Shown: positions 42,690 through 51,004 of the stretch, piece by piece
Layout: every line of letters starts with the position of its first letter
Position numbering within the stretch: the first letter of the stretch is position 1
Source of the DNA: Enterococcus silesiacus
Lineage (GTDB): Bacteria; Bacillota; Bacilli; Lactobacillales; Enterococcaceae
Length of the DNA stretch: 64,000 nt
Reading direction: 5' to 3'
NCBI GenBank assembly: GCA_001465115.1
Contig: CP013614.1
Location: 744,001 to 808,000, forward strand
Made by a program: the position numbers and the translations under genes
Notes under the pieces: generated by a model
Told to the model about the DNA's origin: nothing
Databases searched by the model: none
Seen by the model: only the letters and a program-made list of their open reading frames with translations

Positions 42690-43890
42690 TGAAATTTGGA
42701 AAACATCTTTAAAATCTATTTTAAAAAATAAACGGCGTAGTTTTCTTACGATGATCGGCCTGATTATTGGGGTTTCCTCTGTAATCACGATTTTTTCTAT
42801 AGGACGCGGTTTCGAACGGTATGCTGCTGATTTTATTGGGTTGGATAATTATGATTCGAGTATCTTTTTTAATTTTGCCCCAAATGATGAAGCTTTCTAT
42901 GATACCAACTTAGCTTCATTCTCTGAAACTGATTTTGAACGAATCGAAAATATAGATGGTGTCAAAGCAGTGGAATATTATGATAATGAGGAAAAAGGCG
43001 CAAAATACTATTCACAGCAAATTGCAGAAGCAAGTAATGCTTCTGCGCAAGGCTCTTTTAAACTATTATCCTCAAATGGGACAGAAACGATTTATGGAAG
43101 AGGAATAAAAACTTCGGATAGCATTAATCGCAATAAAGTGATGGTGATTAATGAAACAATTGCTAAGGCAATCAAAAAAGAAAATCCAGAATCGCTGATT
43201 GGTAAAAGTTTAACAATCAAAGGGCAACTATTTGAAGTTGTCGGTATTATGGAAGACCGTAACAACTCAGGATTTATCACAACTCAAGAAGATTATGTTG
43301 GCGTTGAGGTACCTGGGGCAAGCTATGAAGAGTACTTTGAAAATCCCAAAGACTCGCTTTTGATTAAGCTGGAAGCAACTGCTGATCCTAAAGCAGTGAC
43401 CAAAGAGATAACCAAAACATTGGATAAATATGGTTCACTTAGAAATATGGGAGCTTATAAGAGTCAGGATCTTGCAGGGCAAGTCAACCAACTTAGGATG
43501 ATTTTGACTGGTATTACGGCAATTGTTTCAATCATTGGTGGTATTTCATTGTTTATTTCAGGTATAGGTGTTATGAATATGATTTACATCTCTGTTTCTG
43601 AACGAACGAAAGAAATTGGCGTTCGACGGGCAATGGGTGGCACTCGAAATAATATTATGTTGCAGTTTTTACTAGAAGGAATTACGTTAACATTGATTGG
43701 CGGTGCAATTGGGTACATTTTCGGTATGCTGATTGGCTATATCGTTGGGATGGTTACACCGTTTACGATTGCTCCAGATTTATTTACTGCTATGTTAGCA
43801 CTAGTTCTTTCAATTGTGATCGGCATTGTCTTTAGTTGGTTACCTGCTAAAAGTGCTGCTAAAAAAGATATTGTTTCGTTGATCCGTTAA
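42679..43890 (+). CDS. ABC transporter permease (MacB/YknZ-like, FtsX domain)
   Basis: 403 residues. One helix near the N-terminus (about 18-40), a large extracellular MacB_PCD domain (about 45-265), and three C-terminal FtsX helices with SERTKEIGVRRAMGGTRNNI between them. The true start is ATG 42679 with ggagg upstream, inside the ATPase gene. Last gene of the exporter operon; a hairpin terminator follows at about 43931. Confidence 0.94.
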   Translation: MRFSEIWKTSLKSILKNKRRSFLTMIGLIIGVSSVITIFSIGRGFERYAADFIGLDNYDSSIFFNFAPNDEAFYDTNLASFSETDFERIENIDGVKAVEYYDNEEKGAKYYSQQIAEASNASAQGSFKLLSSNGTETIYGRGIKTSDSINRNKVMVINETIAKAIKKENPESLIGKSLTIKGQLFEVVGIMEDRNNSGFITTQEDYVGVEVPGASYEEYFENPKDSLLIKLEATADPKAVTKEITKTLDKYGSLRNMGAYKSQDLAGQVNQLRMILTGITAIVSIIGGISLFISGIGVMNMIYISVSERTKEIGVRRAMGGTRNNIMLQFLLEGITLTLIGGAIGYIFGMLIGYIVGMVTPFTIAPDLFTAMLALVLSIVIGIVFSWLPAKSAAKKDIVSLIR

Positions 43891-43930
43891 AGTAGAGTCT
43901 CTATTAATATTATCATCAATTATTCAGATT

Positions 43931-43977
43931 TAAAGTATGGAGCAAAACTGATTTTTAGTTTTGTTTCATACTTTTCT
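43931..43977 (+). terminator. Exporter operon terminator
   Basis: AAAGTATG (43932-43939) and CATACTTT (43967-43974), with inner AAAACT/AGTTTT pairing; T-rich end TTTTCT. Confidence 0.6.
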
Positions 43978-44148
43978 GCTTGTTAAACATTTTGAATTGA
44001 CTGTATACCAATATTTTATTAAATTTAATTAAAAAGGGCAGAATGAACAGAAGGAGTAAGGTAGAATGTTAAAGTACATAAAATCAAATGGCTTTTGAAG
44101 GGATGATTTAAGCAATAATTTCATTTATTCAAAAGAAAGTGAGGCATA

Positions 44149-44835
44149 ATGAAAAAAAGAGCAATACTGATCATCCATGGCTTTGGGGGAGATGAGAAAG
44201 AAATCCTCTATTTACACGATTACTTAAAACAAAGCAAGCTTGATTCATTTTGGATTCGATTAACTGGCCATGGTGGAAATAAGGAAAACTTTTCAAAAGC
44301 AACAGCTGATCAATGGTTAGCGGATGTTAAGAATAAATTAGATGAGCTTGAACAAAACTATACAAACATTACTTGCATTGGTTTTTCAATGGGAGGATTA
44401 TTGACGATTCAAGTATCAGAAAGAGAATCAGTAGATCAACTAGTTTTATGCAGTACACCGATCTATCTTTATAATATGAAAATTATTATGCAAGATATCG
44501 TCGAAAGTTTATTATTTAAAAATCAAGAAAAATTGGATTATTATTTTCGTTCTGCCCAAACGTCATCTATTCGATCCTGTTTTCAGTTTTTATCGTTATT
44601 AAGAAAAACCAAGATCAAAATGAAGAAAACTAGTCAAGCAACAATGAATAAAAAAATGCTTATTTTACAAAATAGACAAGATGAAACTACCTATTATAAA
44701 AGCGCGTACTATCTAGCAAAAGCAAGTAATGCAACAGTTTCTTTGAAAATATATGAGAATGGAAGACATCAGCTCTTTCTAGGAAAAAACAAAAACCTTG
44801 CGGTAGAAGATATAAAAAGATTTATCCTGTGCTAA
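44149..44835 (+). CDS. Alpha/beta hydrolase (carboxylesterase/monoacylglycerol lipase-like)
   Basis: 228 residues, no signal peptide. The oxyanion motif HGFGG follows strand 1 and the nucleophile Ser80 lies in CIGFSMGGLL; Asp in NRQDETTYY and His in NGRHQLF complete a plausible triad. This is the pattern of the Est30-type carboxylesterases. Ribosome site gtgagg. A ten-codon frame with a good ribosome site lies just upstream (44066-44098), too short to call. The physiological ester is unknown. Confidence 0.87.
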   Translation: MKKRAILIIHGFGGDEKEILYLHDYLKQSKLDSFWIRLTGHGGNKENFSKATADQWLADVKNKLDELEQNYTNITCIGFSMGGLLTIQVSERESVDQLVLCSTPIYLYNMKIIMQDIVESLLFKNQEKLDYYFRSAQTSSIRSCFQFLSLLRKTKIKMKKTSQATMNKKMLILQNRQDETTYYKSAYYLAKASNATVSLKIYENGRHQLFLGKNKNLAVEDIKRFILC

Positions 44836-45215
44836 TCTTCAATCTTTCTAGTAATCATTGAATTAGATAAAAACCTCGTTGACTAAATTGAAAAAAATAC
44901 AATAAGCTTTTTACTATAGCTTATTTGTAAAAGGATTGAGCCAACAGAGCGTATTTATCTGCATGTCAAGTGAAACATTTTTTATTCATATCTCGTTTTT
45001 TTTATAAGATAGTTTAAATTTTTAGCTAAAAAAAGAAAGAAAACGTTCGCTTTTATTTATTATAGGGAATACAATCATTTTTTTAGAAACGTTTCACTAT
45101 TCAGTTAATATTACTGAAATGACGATCTTGCCAACGAAACAAGCTTAAACTGGTTACTTACATTAATTTTAAGGAAATCAGGTAAGCACATGGAGAGAAA
45201 AGTGCGTATAACAGG
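44836..45215. other. Gene-free stretch holding an orphan sugar-operon promoter
   Basis: No reading frame of note. 45036-45098 is a near-copy of the promoter region of the operon starting at 47858 (59 of 63 bases), listed separately. Further on is the motif GTGCGTATAAC (45202-45212), similar to the HxlR-linked motifs described below. The rest is AT-rich and unassigned; it may be the scar of a lost operon. Confidence 0.5.
45036..45098 (+). repeat. Orphan copy of the sugar-operon promoter/operator (copy A)
   Basis: Identical at 59 of 63 positions to 47771-47833, including GAAACGTTTC (45086-45095). The four differences weaken the promoter: the -35 becomes TTCGCT and the -10 TACAAT. No sugar gene follows. 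Confidence 0.8.
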
Positions 45216-45264
45216 AAAAACAAGTTCGATTTTGAGCAATCATCAAAATCGAACTTGTTTTTTT
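45216..45264. terminator. Bidirectional terminator downstream of the HxlR gene
   Basis: AACAAGTTCGATTTTGA and its exact complement flank a 7-base loop; A-run on the left, T-run on the right. It terminates the minus-strand HxlR transcript. Confidence 0.8.
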
Positions 45265-45330
45265 GGGAGAAGGACTATTGCCTTCTCTGTTATGCTTCTT
45301 ATCTTGAAATAAGAGTAAGTAGCTAGCAAT

Positions 45331-45627
45331 TTAATATTGATCACCCCAAATAGACATGGACTGTAAGATACTTTCCATTGAACGACCTTTATCAGTCAAT
45401 TGATATTCTACTTTTGGTGGAACTACTGGATAAACCTTCCTAGAAATTAGACCGTCATTTTCAAGTTGTCTTAATTGGTCTGTTAATGATTTATTTGTGA
45501 TATTACCCAATCCTTTTTTTAATTCACCAAATCTCATTTTTCCAGAAAGTAGACGAAATAAAATAATTGGTTTCCATTTTCCGCTTATCAAGTTCACCGT
45601 TTTCTTTACAGGACAGTTATCAATCAT
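45331..45627 (-). CDS. HxlR-family redox-type regulator
   Basis: 98 residues. MIDNCPVKKTVNLISGKWKP then ILFRLLSGKMRFGELKKGLG; NITNKSLTDQLRQLENDGLI is the recognition region. Cys5 lies at the position of the redox-sensing Cys of YodB/QsrR-type regulators. Divergent from an NAD(P)H oxidoreductase gene across a 182-base region with operator-like repeats, which it probably controls. Ribosome site aaggagg. Confidence 0.92.
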   Translation of the reverse strand: MIDNCPVKKTVNLISGKWKPIILFRLLSGKMRFGELKKGLGNITNKSLTDQLRQLENDGLISRKVYPVVPPKVEYQLTDKGRSMESILQSMSIWGDQY

Positions 45628-45660
45628 CTATTTTCCTCCTTCATTTGAAGTATCTTTTTT

Positions 45661-45714
45661 ATACTGAGTATCACTAAAGTATATCATATATAGAAAAAGT
45701 GCGTACTTCCATTA
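45661..45714 (+). promoter_or_regulatory. Operator-like repeats between HxlR and oxidoreductase genes
   Basis: The palindrome ATACT-G-AGTAT (45661-45671) and the motif AAAAAGTGCGTACTTCCATT (45694-45713). The second matches 46404-46423 before the quinone-reductase-like gene at 17 of 20 positions and overlaps the predicted -35. Confidence 0.5.
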
Positions 45715-45734
45715 TTTTTTTCTTGTTGTATGCT
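45706..45734 (+). promoter_or_regulatory. Promoter of the NAD(P)H oxidoreductase gene
   Basis: CTTCCA (45706-45711), 17-bp spacer, TATGCT (45729-45734): weak boxes, expected if expression depends on relief of repression. Confidence 0.35.
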
Positions 45735-45809
45735 TGTTTTAGAGAAGAAATCAAGTGGAAAATAATGTGTATTTCTTTTTGCAATAACTGAAAATGGAGG
45801 AACAATATT

Positions 45810-46355
45810 ATGGGAAAAACGATTTTAATTTTAGCACATCCAAATCTGGAACAATCAACAATGAATAGCTATTTAATTGAGGAATTAAAAAAGGAACACT
45901 TAAATTTGGAAATTCACCATATTGATCAACTATACCCGACTGGTGAAATAGATGTCGCAGCAGAAAAGGAAATGCTGATGTCTGCGGACTTAATTATGTT
46001 TCAATTTCCAATCTTTTGGTATAACGCCCCACACAGCCTAAGAAACTGGTTAGAAGTGATGCTAGAGAAAGATTGGGCTTATGGTGCTAATTTTGCCTTA
46101 ACTGGTAAAAAAATTGTCTTAATAATGACTGCTGGAGGAACCGAAGCAACCTATCAATACAACCACTCTAATTCTCGAAATATTGAAAATTATATGTATG
46201 GCTTTTATGAAATGTTTCGGACGGTTCGAACAGATTATGTAGATTCATTTTACATTTTTGAATCAAATGCAAACCTTGAGGGAGATAGACTACCAAATGA
46301 ATACAAACAATATTTGCACTTTATCCAAGAAATGCTGACAAACCAATCAACATGA
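45810..46355 (+). CDS. NAD(P)H-dependent flavin oxidoreductase (MdaB/KefF-like)
   Basis: 181 residues with a flavodoxin-like fold: ILILAHPNLEQSTMNSYLIEE (FMN phosphate loop), FQFPIFWYNAPHSLRNWLE and LTGKKIVLIMTAGG. This is the NQO1/KefF/MdaB group that reduces quinones by two electrons. Ribosome site ggagg, 9 bases from the ATG. Divergent from its probable regulator, the Cys5-containing HxlR protein. Confidence 0.92.
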   Translation: MGKTILILAHPNLEQSTMNSYLIEELKKEHLNLEIHHIDQLYPTGEIDVAAEKEMLMSADLIMFQFPIFWYNAPHSLRNWLEVMLEKDWAYGANFALTGKKIVLIMTAGGTEATYQYNHSNSRNIENYMYGFYEMFRTVRTDYVDSFYIFESNANLEGDRLPNEYKQYLHFIQEMLTNQST

Positions 46356-46403
46356 TTCATTTGAGCGAGATACAATGTTAATAATAGTATGGCTTAAGGC
46401 GCA

Positions 46404-46445
46404 AAAATGTGCGTTCTTACATTAAGAATACGAGAGGTGTACAAT
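46404..46445 (+). promoter_or_regulatory. Promoter and shared operator motif of the quinone-reductase-like gene
   Basis: AAAATGTGCGTTCTTACATT (46404-46423) repeats the motif at 45694. TTACAT (46417-46422), 17-bp spacer, TACAAT (46440-46445) makes a promoter whose -35 lies inside the motif. Confidence 0.5.
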
Positions 46446-46470
46446 AAACGAAGAAGAAAGGGATGATCTT

Positions 46471-47496
46471 ATGATTATGATGAAAGCAGTTGGTTTAAAA
46501 GAATATCTACCGATAGACGCTGAAAATAGTTTTCTGGATTTAGAAATTGAGAAACCTCATGAACTAAAAGCAAGAGATCTTTTAGTGGAAGTCAAAGCAG
46601 TCTCTGTTAACCCAGTGGATATCGGTGCCAGAAGCCCCAAAGACAGTACTATAAAGGATTATCGTATTTTAGGATGGGATGCTTCGGGCATTGTAACAGA
46701 AGTGGGAGAAAATTGTTCCTTATTTAAAATTGGTGATGAAGTTTTTTATGCTGGTGCTCTAGAACGTAGCGGAACCAATGCGCAATATCATGTTGTAGAT
46801 GAAAGAATTGTAGGAAGAAAACCTAAAAATATGGATTTTGCTAATGCTGCTGCCTTACCTTTAACATCTTTAACTGCTTGGGAATCACTGTATGATCGTA
46901 TGAACATTGATAAATCTAAAGATGCAGGGAAAACGATTTTGATTATCAACGGTGCAGGTGGCGTTGGATCAGTTGCTATACAATTAGCTAAAATGAGTGG
47001 GTTAAAGGTCATTGCAACAGCATCAAGAGATGAAAGCATTGAATGGATAAAATCTCTAGGAGCAGATGAAGTTATTAATCATCATTTTTCTTTATCTAAA
47101 CAGTTAGCTGAACTTGGATTAGCTGGGACAGACTATATTTTGAATTTGTATAGTACAGAAAAAAATTGGGATGAAATGTGTAAGATCATTAATCCAGAAG
47201 GACACATGACGTCGATCACTCGATTAAACAAACCAGTAAATTTAGGTGCATTAATGGACAAAAGTGTTTCTTTCCATTGGGAATTGATGTTTACTAGGGC
47301 AAAATACGAAACACCTGATATGGTAAGACAGCATGAAATTTTAAATGGAATTGCCCAATTAATTGAAACAAATCAATTAACGCCCACTTTAAAAAAAGAG
47401 TTCTCACCAATCAATGTTGAAAACATGAAAAAGGCACATGCTTTGATTGAATCAGGTAATTCTATTGGAAAAGTAGTGTTATCTGACTTTCAATAA
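46471..47496 (+). CDS. Zinc-type alcohol dehydrogenase-like/quinone oxidoreductase (MDR family)
   Basis: 341 residues. Medium-chain reductase without structural zinc cysteines: VEVKAVSVNPVDIGAR, the NADPH site INGAGGVGSVAIQLAK, and HMTSITRLNKPVN. This group (zinc-binding ADH family, often ZADH/YogA-like) reduces quinones and enals. The ATG at 46471 follows aaaggg by 8 bases. It shares an operator-like motif with the upstream oxidoreductase, so both probably belong to the HxlR regulon. Terminator follows. Confidence 0.92.
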   Translation: MIMMKAVGLKEYLPIDAENSFLDLEIEKPHELKARDLLVEVKAVSVNPVDIGARSPKDSTIKDYRILGWDASGIVTEVGENCSLFKIGDEVFYAGALERSGTNAQYHVVDERIVGRKPKNMDFANAAALPLTSLTAWESLYDRMNIDKSKDAGKTILIINGAGGVGSVAIQLAKMSGLKVIATASRDESIEWIKSLGADEVINHHFSLSKQLAELGLAGTDYILNLYSTEKNWDEMCKIINPEGHMTSITRLNKPVNLGALMDKSVSFHWELMFTRAKYETPDMVRQHEILNGIAQLIETNQLTPTLKKEFSPINVENMKKAHALIESGNSIGKVVLSDFQ

Positions 47497-47560
47497 ATAG
47501 CAAAAATAAATTTAGAGTTATGACACGGCTGAGAGATTAAAAATATAGAACGATACCCTT

Positions 47561-47617
47561 AAAAGAGCAATTCGGATGCCAGTCAAATGACGGATATCCA
47601 AATTGCTCTTTTCTTAT
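47561..47617 (+). terminator. Terminator after the quinone-reductase-like gene
   Basis: AAAAGAGCAATT (47561-47572) pairs with AATTGCTCTTTT (47601-47612); an inner GGAT/ATCC pairing extends it. Confidence 0.8.
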
Positions 47618-47707
47618 AAAATAGTCAATCTGTTAAGGGATTATGTTATGTGAAATTATATTTATCTCTGTTAAATAATCTGTTTTTTATATATAGTCCT
47701 CGTAGGT

Positions 47708-47717
47708 GAAACGTTTC
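47708..47717 (+). promoter_or_regulatory. LacI-type operator GAAACGTTTC (distal)
   Basis: Perfect palindrome 113 bases upstream of the promoter-proximal copy; a spacing that would allow looping. Confidence 0.6.
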
Positions 47718-47770
47718 TATTTTCATTTTTAAAAACAGCAATTATTTTAATGTAAATCCTGTTAACAATA

Positions 47771-47833
47771 AAAGAAAACGCTTGCTTTTATTTATTATAG
47801 GGAATATAATCATTTTTGTAGAAACGTTTCACT
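47771..47833 (+). promoter_or_regulatory. Sugar operon promoter with operators (copy B)
   Basis: TTGCTT (47782-47787), 17-bp spacer, TATAAT (47805-47810). The -35 is overlapped by a cre-like AAAACGCTTGCTTTT, and the palindrome GAAACGTTTC (47821-47830) lies just after the start point. Repression by the LacI protein at 56489 and catabolite control are both plausible. Confidence 0.75.
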
Positions 47834-47857
47834 AAATATTATTAAGGGAGTGGAAGT

Positions 47858-49099
47858 ATGAAATCATGGAAAAAGCTTTGCTTATTAGGAACAACTTTAT
47901 TTGCAACTGTAGGTCTGATGGCAGCCTGTTCTTCAGGAAATAAAGAAAGCGCTTCAGATGAACTGACATTTTGGTATATGGGTGATGGTGATCAAGGAAT
48001 CAAGCCGATCGTAGATGAATTCACGAAAGAATCAGGGATCAAAGTCAAAATTCAAAGTATTCCTTGGGCTACGTCAAGAGATAAGTTACTCACAGCAGTT
48101 GCTTCTAAAGAAGGACCTGATGTCGTTCAAATGGGGACAACCTATATGAGCGAGTTTGTTGATGCAGGCGCATTGATGGATATAACCGAGGATGTAAAGA
48201 AAAGCGATAGCATGAAATCAGATAACTTCTTCGATGGTTCTGTCGCAACAACTGAATTCAGTGGACAAACATATGCAGTTCCATGGTATACAGAAACTCG
48301 CGGATTATATTACAGAAAAGATTTATTAGAAAGTGTTGGTTATCAAGAAGCGCCAAAAACTTGGGATGAATTAGCAGATGCGGCCAAAAAACTAGCAGCA
48401 CGTGGAGATAATAAATATGGGTTTGGTGTAGAGTTGAAAGAACCGACTTTTGGTTTCATGTTTGCTCGCCAAAATGGTTCGGAATTATTTGATAAGAATG
48501 ATAAGCCGCTTTTCAATGAATCAGAAATGGTAGATGCTTTAAAATTTTTAGACAAACTAGTTCAAGATGGCTCAGCGCCTAAAACAGATTTAGGTTTAGA
48601 AATCGGTCAAAGCTTTGGTGGCGAAGGTGTTGTTCCAATGTTTATCAGTGGCCCTTGGATGATCAATAGTATCAAAGATTCTGCTCCTGATATTGATGGA
48701 AAATGGGGTGTAGCTGAACTACCAAAAGGGCCTGTGAATAATATGTCTGTTACTGGTGGAGCAAACTTAGCTGTGTTTAACAGCTCTAAGAAAAAAGCGG
48801 ATGCACTGAAATTGATCGAATACCTTTCAAAACCAGAAAATCAAACAAAATTCTTTGAAAGTACCAATTCACTTCCAACGAACAAAAAATCCTGGGAGGC
48901 TGAGGTCTTCAAGAGCGATCCATTGATTTCAGTATTCGGAAAACAACTAAATGACTCACAACCAATGCCTTTGTTAAAACAATGGGATGAAATTTCTCAA
49001 AACTTCATGAAGCAATGGGAACAAGTCGTTGTTAGTGGCAAGAATCTTCAAGACGCAATGGACGAATTAAATGAGCAAACAGAGACGTTGATCAAGTAA
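47858..49099 (+). CDS. Sugar ABC transporter substrate-binding lipoprotein
   Basis: 413 residues, SBP family 1. Lipoprotein signal peptide with LMAA-C (Cys24). Typical blocks: LTFWYMGDGDQGIKPIVDEF, PDVVQMGTTYMSEF, YAVPWYTETRGLYYRKDLLE and FGGEGVVPMFISGPWMI. It captures oligosaccharide outside the membrane for the two permeases that follow. By synteny with the Listeria beta-1,2-glucan locus, the ligand is probably sophoro-oligosaccharide (inference). Ribosome site aaggg. The ATPase is not in the window; such systems usually share an MsmK-type ATPase. Confidence 0.93.
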   Translation: MKSWKKLCLLGTTLFATVGLMAACSSGNKESASDELTFWYMGDGDQGIKPIVDEFTKESGIKVKIQSIPWATSRDKLLTAVASKEGPDVVQMGTTYMSEFVDAGALMDITEDVKKSDSMKSDNFFDGSVATTEFSGQTYAVPWYTETRGLYYRKDLLESVGYQEAPKTWDELADAAKKLAARGDNKYGFGVELKEPTFGFMFARQNGSELFDKNDKPLFNESEMVDALKFLDKLVQDGSAPKTDLGLEIGQSFGGEGVVPMFISGPWMINSIKDSAPDIDGKWGVAELPKGPVNNMSVTGGANLAVFNSSKKKADALKLIEYLSKPENQTKFFESTNSLPTNKKSWEAEVFKSDPLISVFGKQLNDSQPMPLLKQWDEISQNFMKQWEQVVVSGKNLQDAMDELNEQTETLIK

Positions 49100-49104
49100 T
49101 AGTC

Positions 49105-49196
49105 ATGAGTCAAAAGGAATAAAAATTCAGAATAAGTTGTTTATTCTAAATAGATGAGCAATAGCCAAGACGCTCGTTTTTATTCCTTTGACTCAT
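49105..49196 (+). other. Long intercistronic hairpin between binding-protein and permease genes
   Basis: ATGAGTCAAAAGGAATAAAA (49105-49124) pairs with the arm at 49177-49196 with one bulged A; the loop holds a second AGAATAA/TTATTCT hairpin. There is no T-run, so it is more likely an mRNA-stabilising or attenuating structure that keeps the binding protein more abundant than the permeases. Confidence 0.65.
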
Positions 49197-49217
49197 TCAT
49201 AAGGAGGAAAGGACAAA

Positions 49218-50102
49218 ATGAAAAAATCAAAATCACCTTATTTTTTTATAGCTCCAGCTATTGCTTTATTACTTATTTTTTCAATTATACCGATTTTTAT
49301 TGCAGTAACCATTAGCTTTACTGATATGAGTTTGGCAGGTTTAGCTGATTTTTCTCGAATCAATTTTGTTGGTTTGGATAATTATTTGAACATATTTAAT
49401 GACAAGGTTTTTGGTCAAGCAATGTTCAACACTGCTTACTATGTCATTATCGGTGTGCCACTGGTGATTATTGCATCCTTAGCCTTAGCTATTATGATCA
49501 ATTTTGGAGAAAATAAATTTTTCTCTTTTATGCGCTTAGTATTTTATAGTCCGTCGATCACAAATACAGTGGCAGTATCTGTTGTTTGGATGTACTTATA
49601 CAATCCAACGATCGGGTTATTAAATCATTTATTATCTTATGTAAATGTTGGGCCTATCATGTGGCTGACAGATCCTAGTACATCGAAACTTTCATTGATC
49701 ATCATAGCTGTTTGGAAAGCGATTGGCTTAAATATGTTGATTTTTTTAGCAGCGATCCAAGGGATTCCAAAAGAATATTATGAAGCGGCAGAAATCGATG
49801 GTGCTAATAAGTGGCAGCAGATTCTAAAAATCACTATTCCCTTACTGAAATTCTCGATTTTCTTTGTCACTGTAACAACATTGATTGGCTGGTTCCAATT
49901 CTTCGATGAACCATTCGTTATGACTAAAGGTGGTCCGCTAGATAGTACCTTATCCGTGGCGTTATTCATTTATCAAAGAGGCTTTCAATATAATAAATTT
50001 GGCTATGCCGCAGCAGGATCAGTGATTTTATTTATTGCGATCATTATCGTGACGGGCATCCAAATGAAAATTCAAACGAAGCAAAAAGAAAATGAAGGAT
50101 AA
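49218..50102 (+). CDS. Sugar ABC transporter permease (MalF/UgpA type)
   Basis: 294 residues with six membrane helices and the EAA motif YYEAAEIDGANKWQQILKITIPLL (about residues 191-214), which docks the ATPase. First of two permeases; ribosome site aaggagg. The next gene begins 14 bases later. Function: oligosaccharide import with the lipoprotein encoded upstream. Confidence 0.94.
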   Translation: MKKSKSPYFFIAPAIALLLIFSIIPIFIAVTISFTDMSLAGLADFSRINFVGLDNYLNIFNDKVFGQAMFNTAYYVIIGVPLVIIASLALAIMINFGENKFFSFMRLVFYSPSITNTVAVSVVWMYLYNPTIGLLNHLLSYVNVGPIMWLTDPSTSKLSLIIIAVWKAIGLNMLIFLAAIQGIPKEYYEAAEIDGANKWQQILKITIPLLKFSIFFVTVTTLIGWFQFFDEPFVMTKGGPLDSTLSVALFIYQRGFQYNKFGYAAAGSVILFIAIIIVTGIQMKIQTKQKENEG

Positions 50103-50116
50103 AAGGAGAGAACGAT

Positions 50117-50947
50117 ATGCAGTCACATAAAAATGCTCAAATGAGTTTTAAGCTTTTTATAGGTATCCTCTTAGGTGTTCTGGGTGTTATGACCTTTTTC
50201 CCTTTTCTGTGGATGATTTTTTCTTCATTTAAAACCAATGCAGAAATCAATCAGATCGTTCCTAGTTTATTACCAAAAGAAGCAACATTCGATAATTTTA
50301 AAGAACTATTTTTCAGATTAAACTTTGGTACCTATCTTAAAAATACACTGATTATTACTGCCTGTTCTTTTTTAGGCTTGTTATTAAACGCCATGGCGGG
50401 ATACGGCTTTGCTAAGTTTGATTTTAAAGGGAAAAATTGGCTGTTCATGATGGTTTTAGCTACGATGATGATTCCTGGACAAGTGACAATGATTCCAGTT
50501 TATCTACTGTTAAATTCAGTTGGTCTTACAAATACTTTGATCGGGATTGTTTTACCTGGGCTAGCAGGCGCTTTTGGTATCTTTTTATTTAGGCAATTTA
50601 TGAATACCATTTCAAACGAAATGCTTGAAGCTGCTCGACTAGACGGCGCGAGTGAATGGTACATCTTCTTTAAAATCATTTTACCAGTAAGTCGTCCGAT
50701 TTTAGCTGTTCAGGGTATTTTGACCTTTATTGGCGGCTGGAATTCGTTCTTATGGCCATTGATCATTGCTAACGATGAGAAATACTATACGTTATCTGTT
50801 GGTCTGCAGCTGTTACAAGGGCAACATGGGACAAACTATGCTTTGCAGATGGCTGGTGCGACATTTATGGTTATTCCAATTTTGATAGTATTTTCGATTT
50901 TTCAAAAATATATTTTACAAGGGTTCAACGTTTCAGGAATTAAATAG
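50117..50947 (+). CDS. Sugar ABC transporter permease (MalG/UgpE type)
   Basis: 276 residues with six membrane helices, N-terminal FPFLWMIFSSFKTNAEI and the EAA motif MLEAARLDGASEWYIFFKIILPVSRP. Pairs with the preceding permease. A LacI-type palindrome (GGAACGTTTCC) lies just after it, before the glycosidase gene. Confidence 0.94.
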   Translation: MQSHKNAQMSFKLFIGILLGVLGVMTFFPFLWMIFSSFKTNAEINQIVPSLLPKEATFDNFKELFFRLNFGTYLKNTLIITACSFLGLLLNAMAGYGFAKFDFKGKNWLFMMVLATMMIPGQVTMIPVYLLLNSVGLTNTLIGIVLPGLAGAFGIFLFRQFMNTISNEMLEAARLDGASEWYIFFKIILPVSRPILAVQGILTFIGGWNSFLWPLIIANDEKYYTLSVGLQLLQGQHGTNYALQMAGATFMVIPILIVFSIFQKYILQGFNVSGIK

Positions 50948-50965
50948 TGACTAAGGTTAAAAATA

Positions 50966-50976
50966 GGAACGTTTCC
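50966..50976 (+). promoter_or_regulatory. LacI-type operator GGAACGTTTCC (internal)
   Basis: Perfect palindrome with the same core as the promoter-proximal operators, 28 bases before the GH3 start. Confidence 0.55.
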
Positions 50977-51004
50977 CAAATAAAAAAAGAAAAGGTGAAT
51001 AAAT

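Noticed and set aside
44066..44098. Ten-codon frame (MLKYIKSNGF) with a good ribosome site before the alpha/beta hydrolase
   Set aside because: Too short to tell from chance; no leader-peptide features such as runs of one amino acid or a following attenuator.
45121..45137. ACGATCTTGCCAACGA resembles ACGATCTTGCTAACGA at about 59889
   Set aside because: A 16-19 base near-match is expected by chance at this rate in 64 kb of AT-rich sequence, and no functional context is shared.
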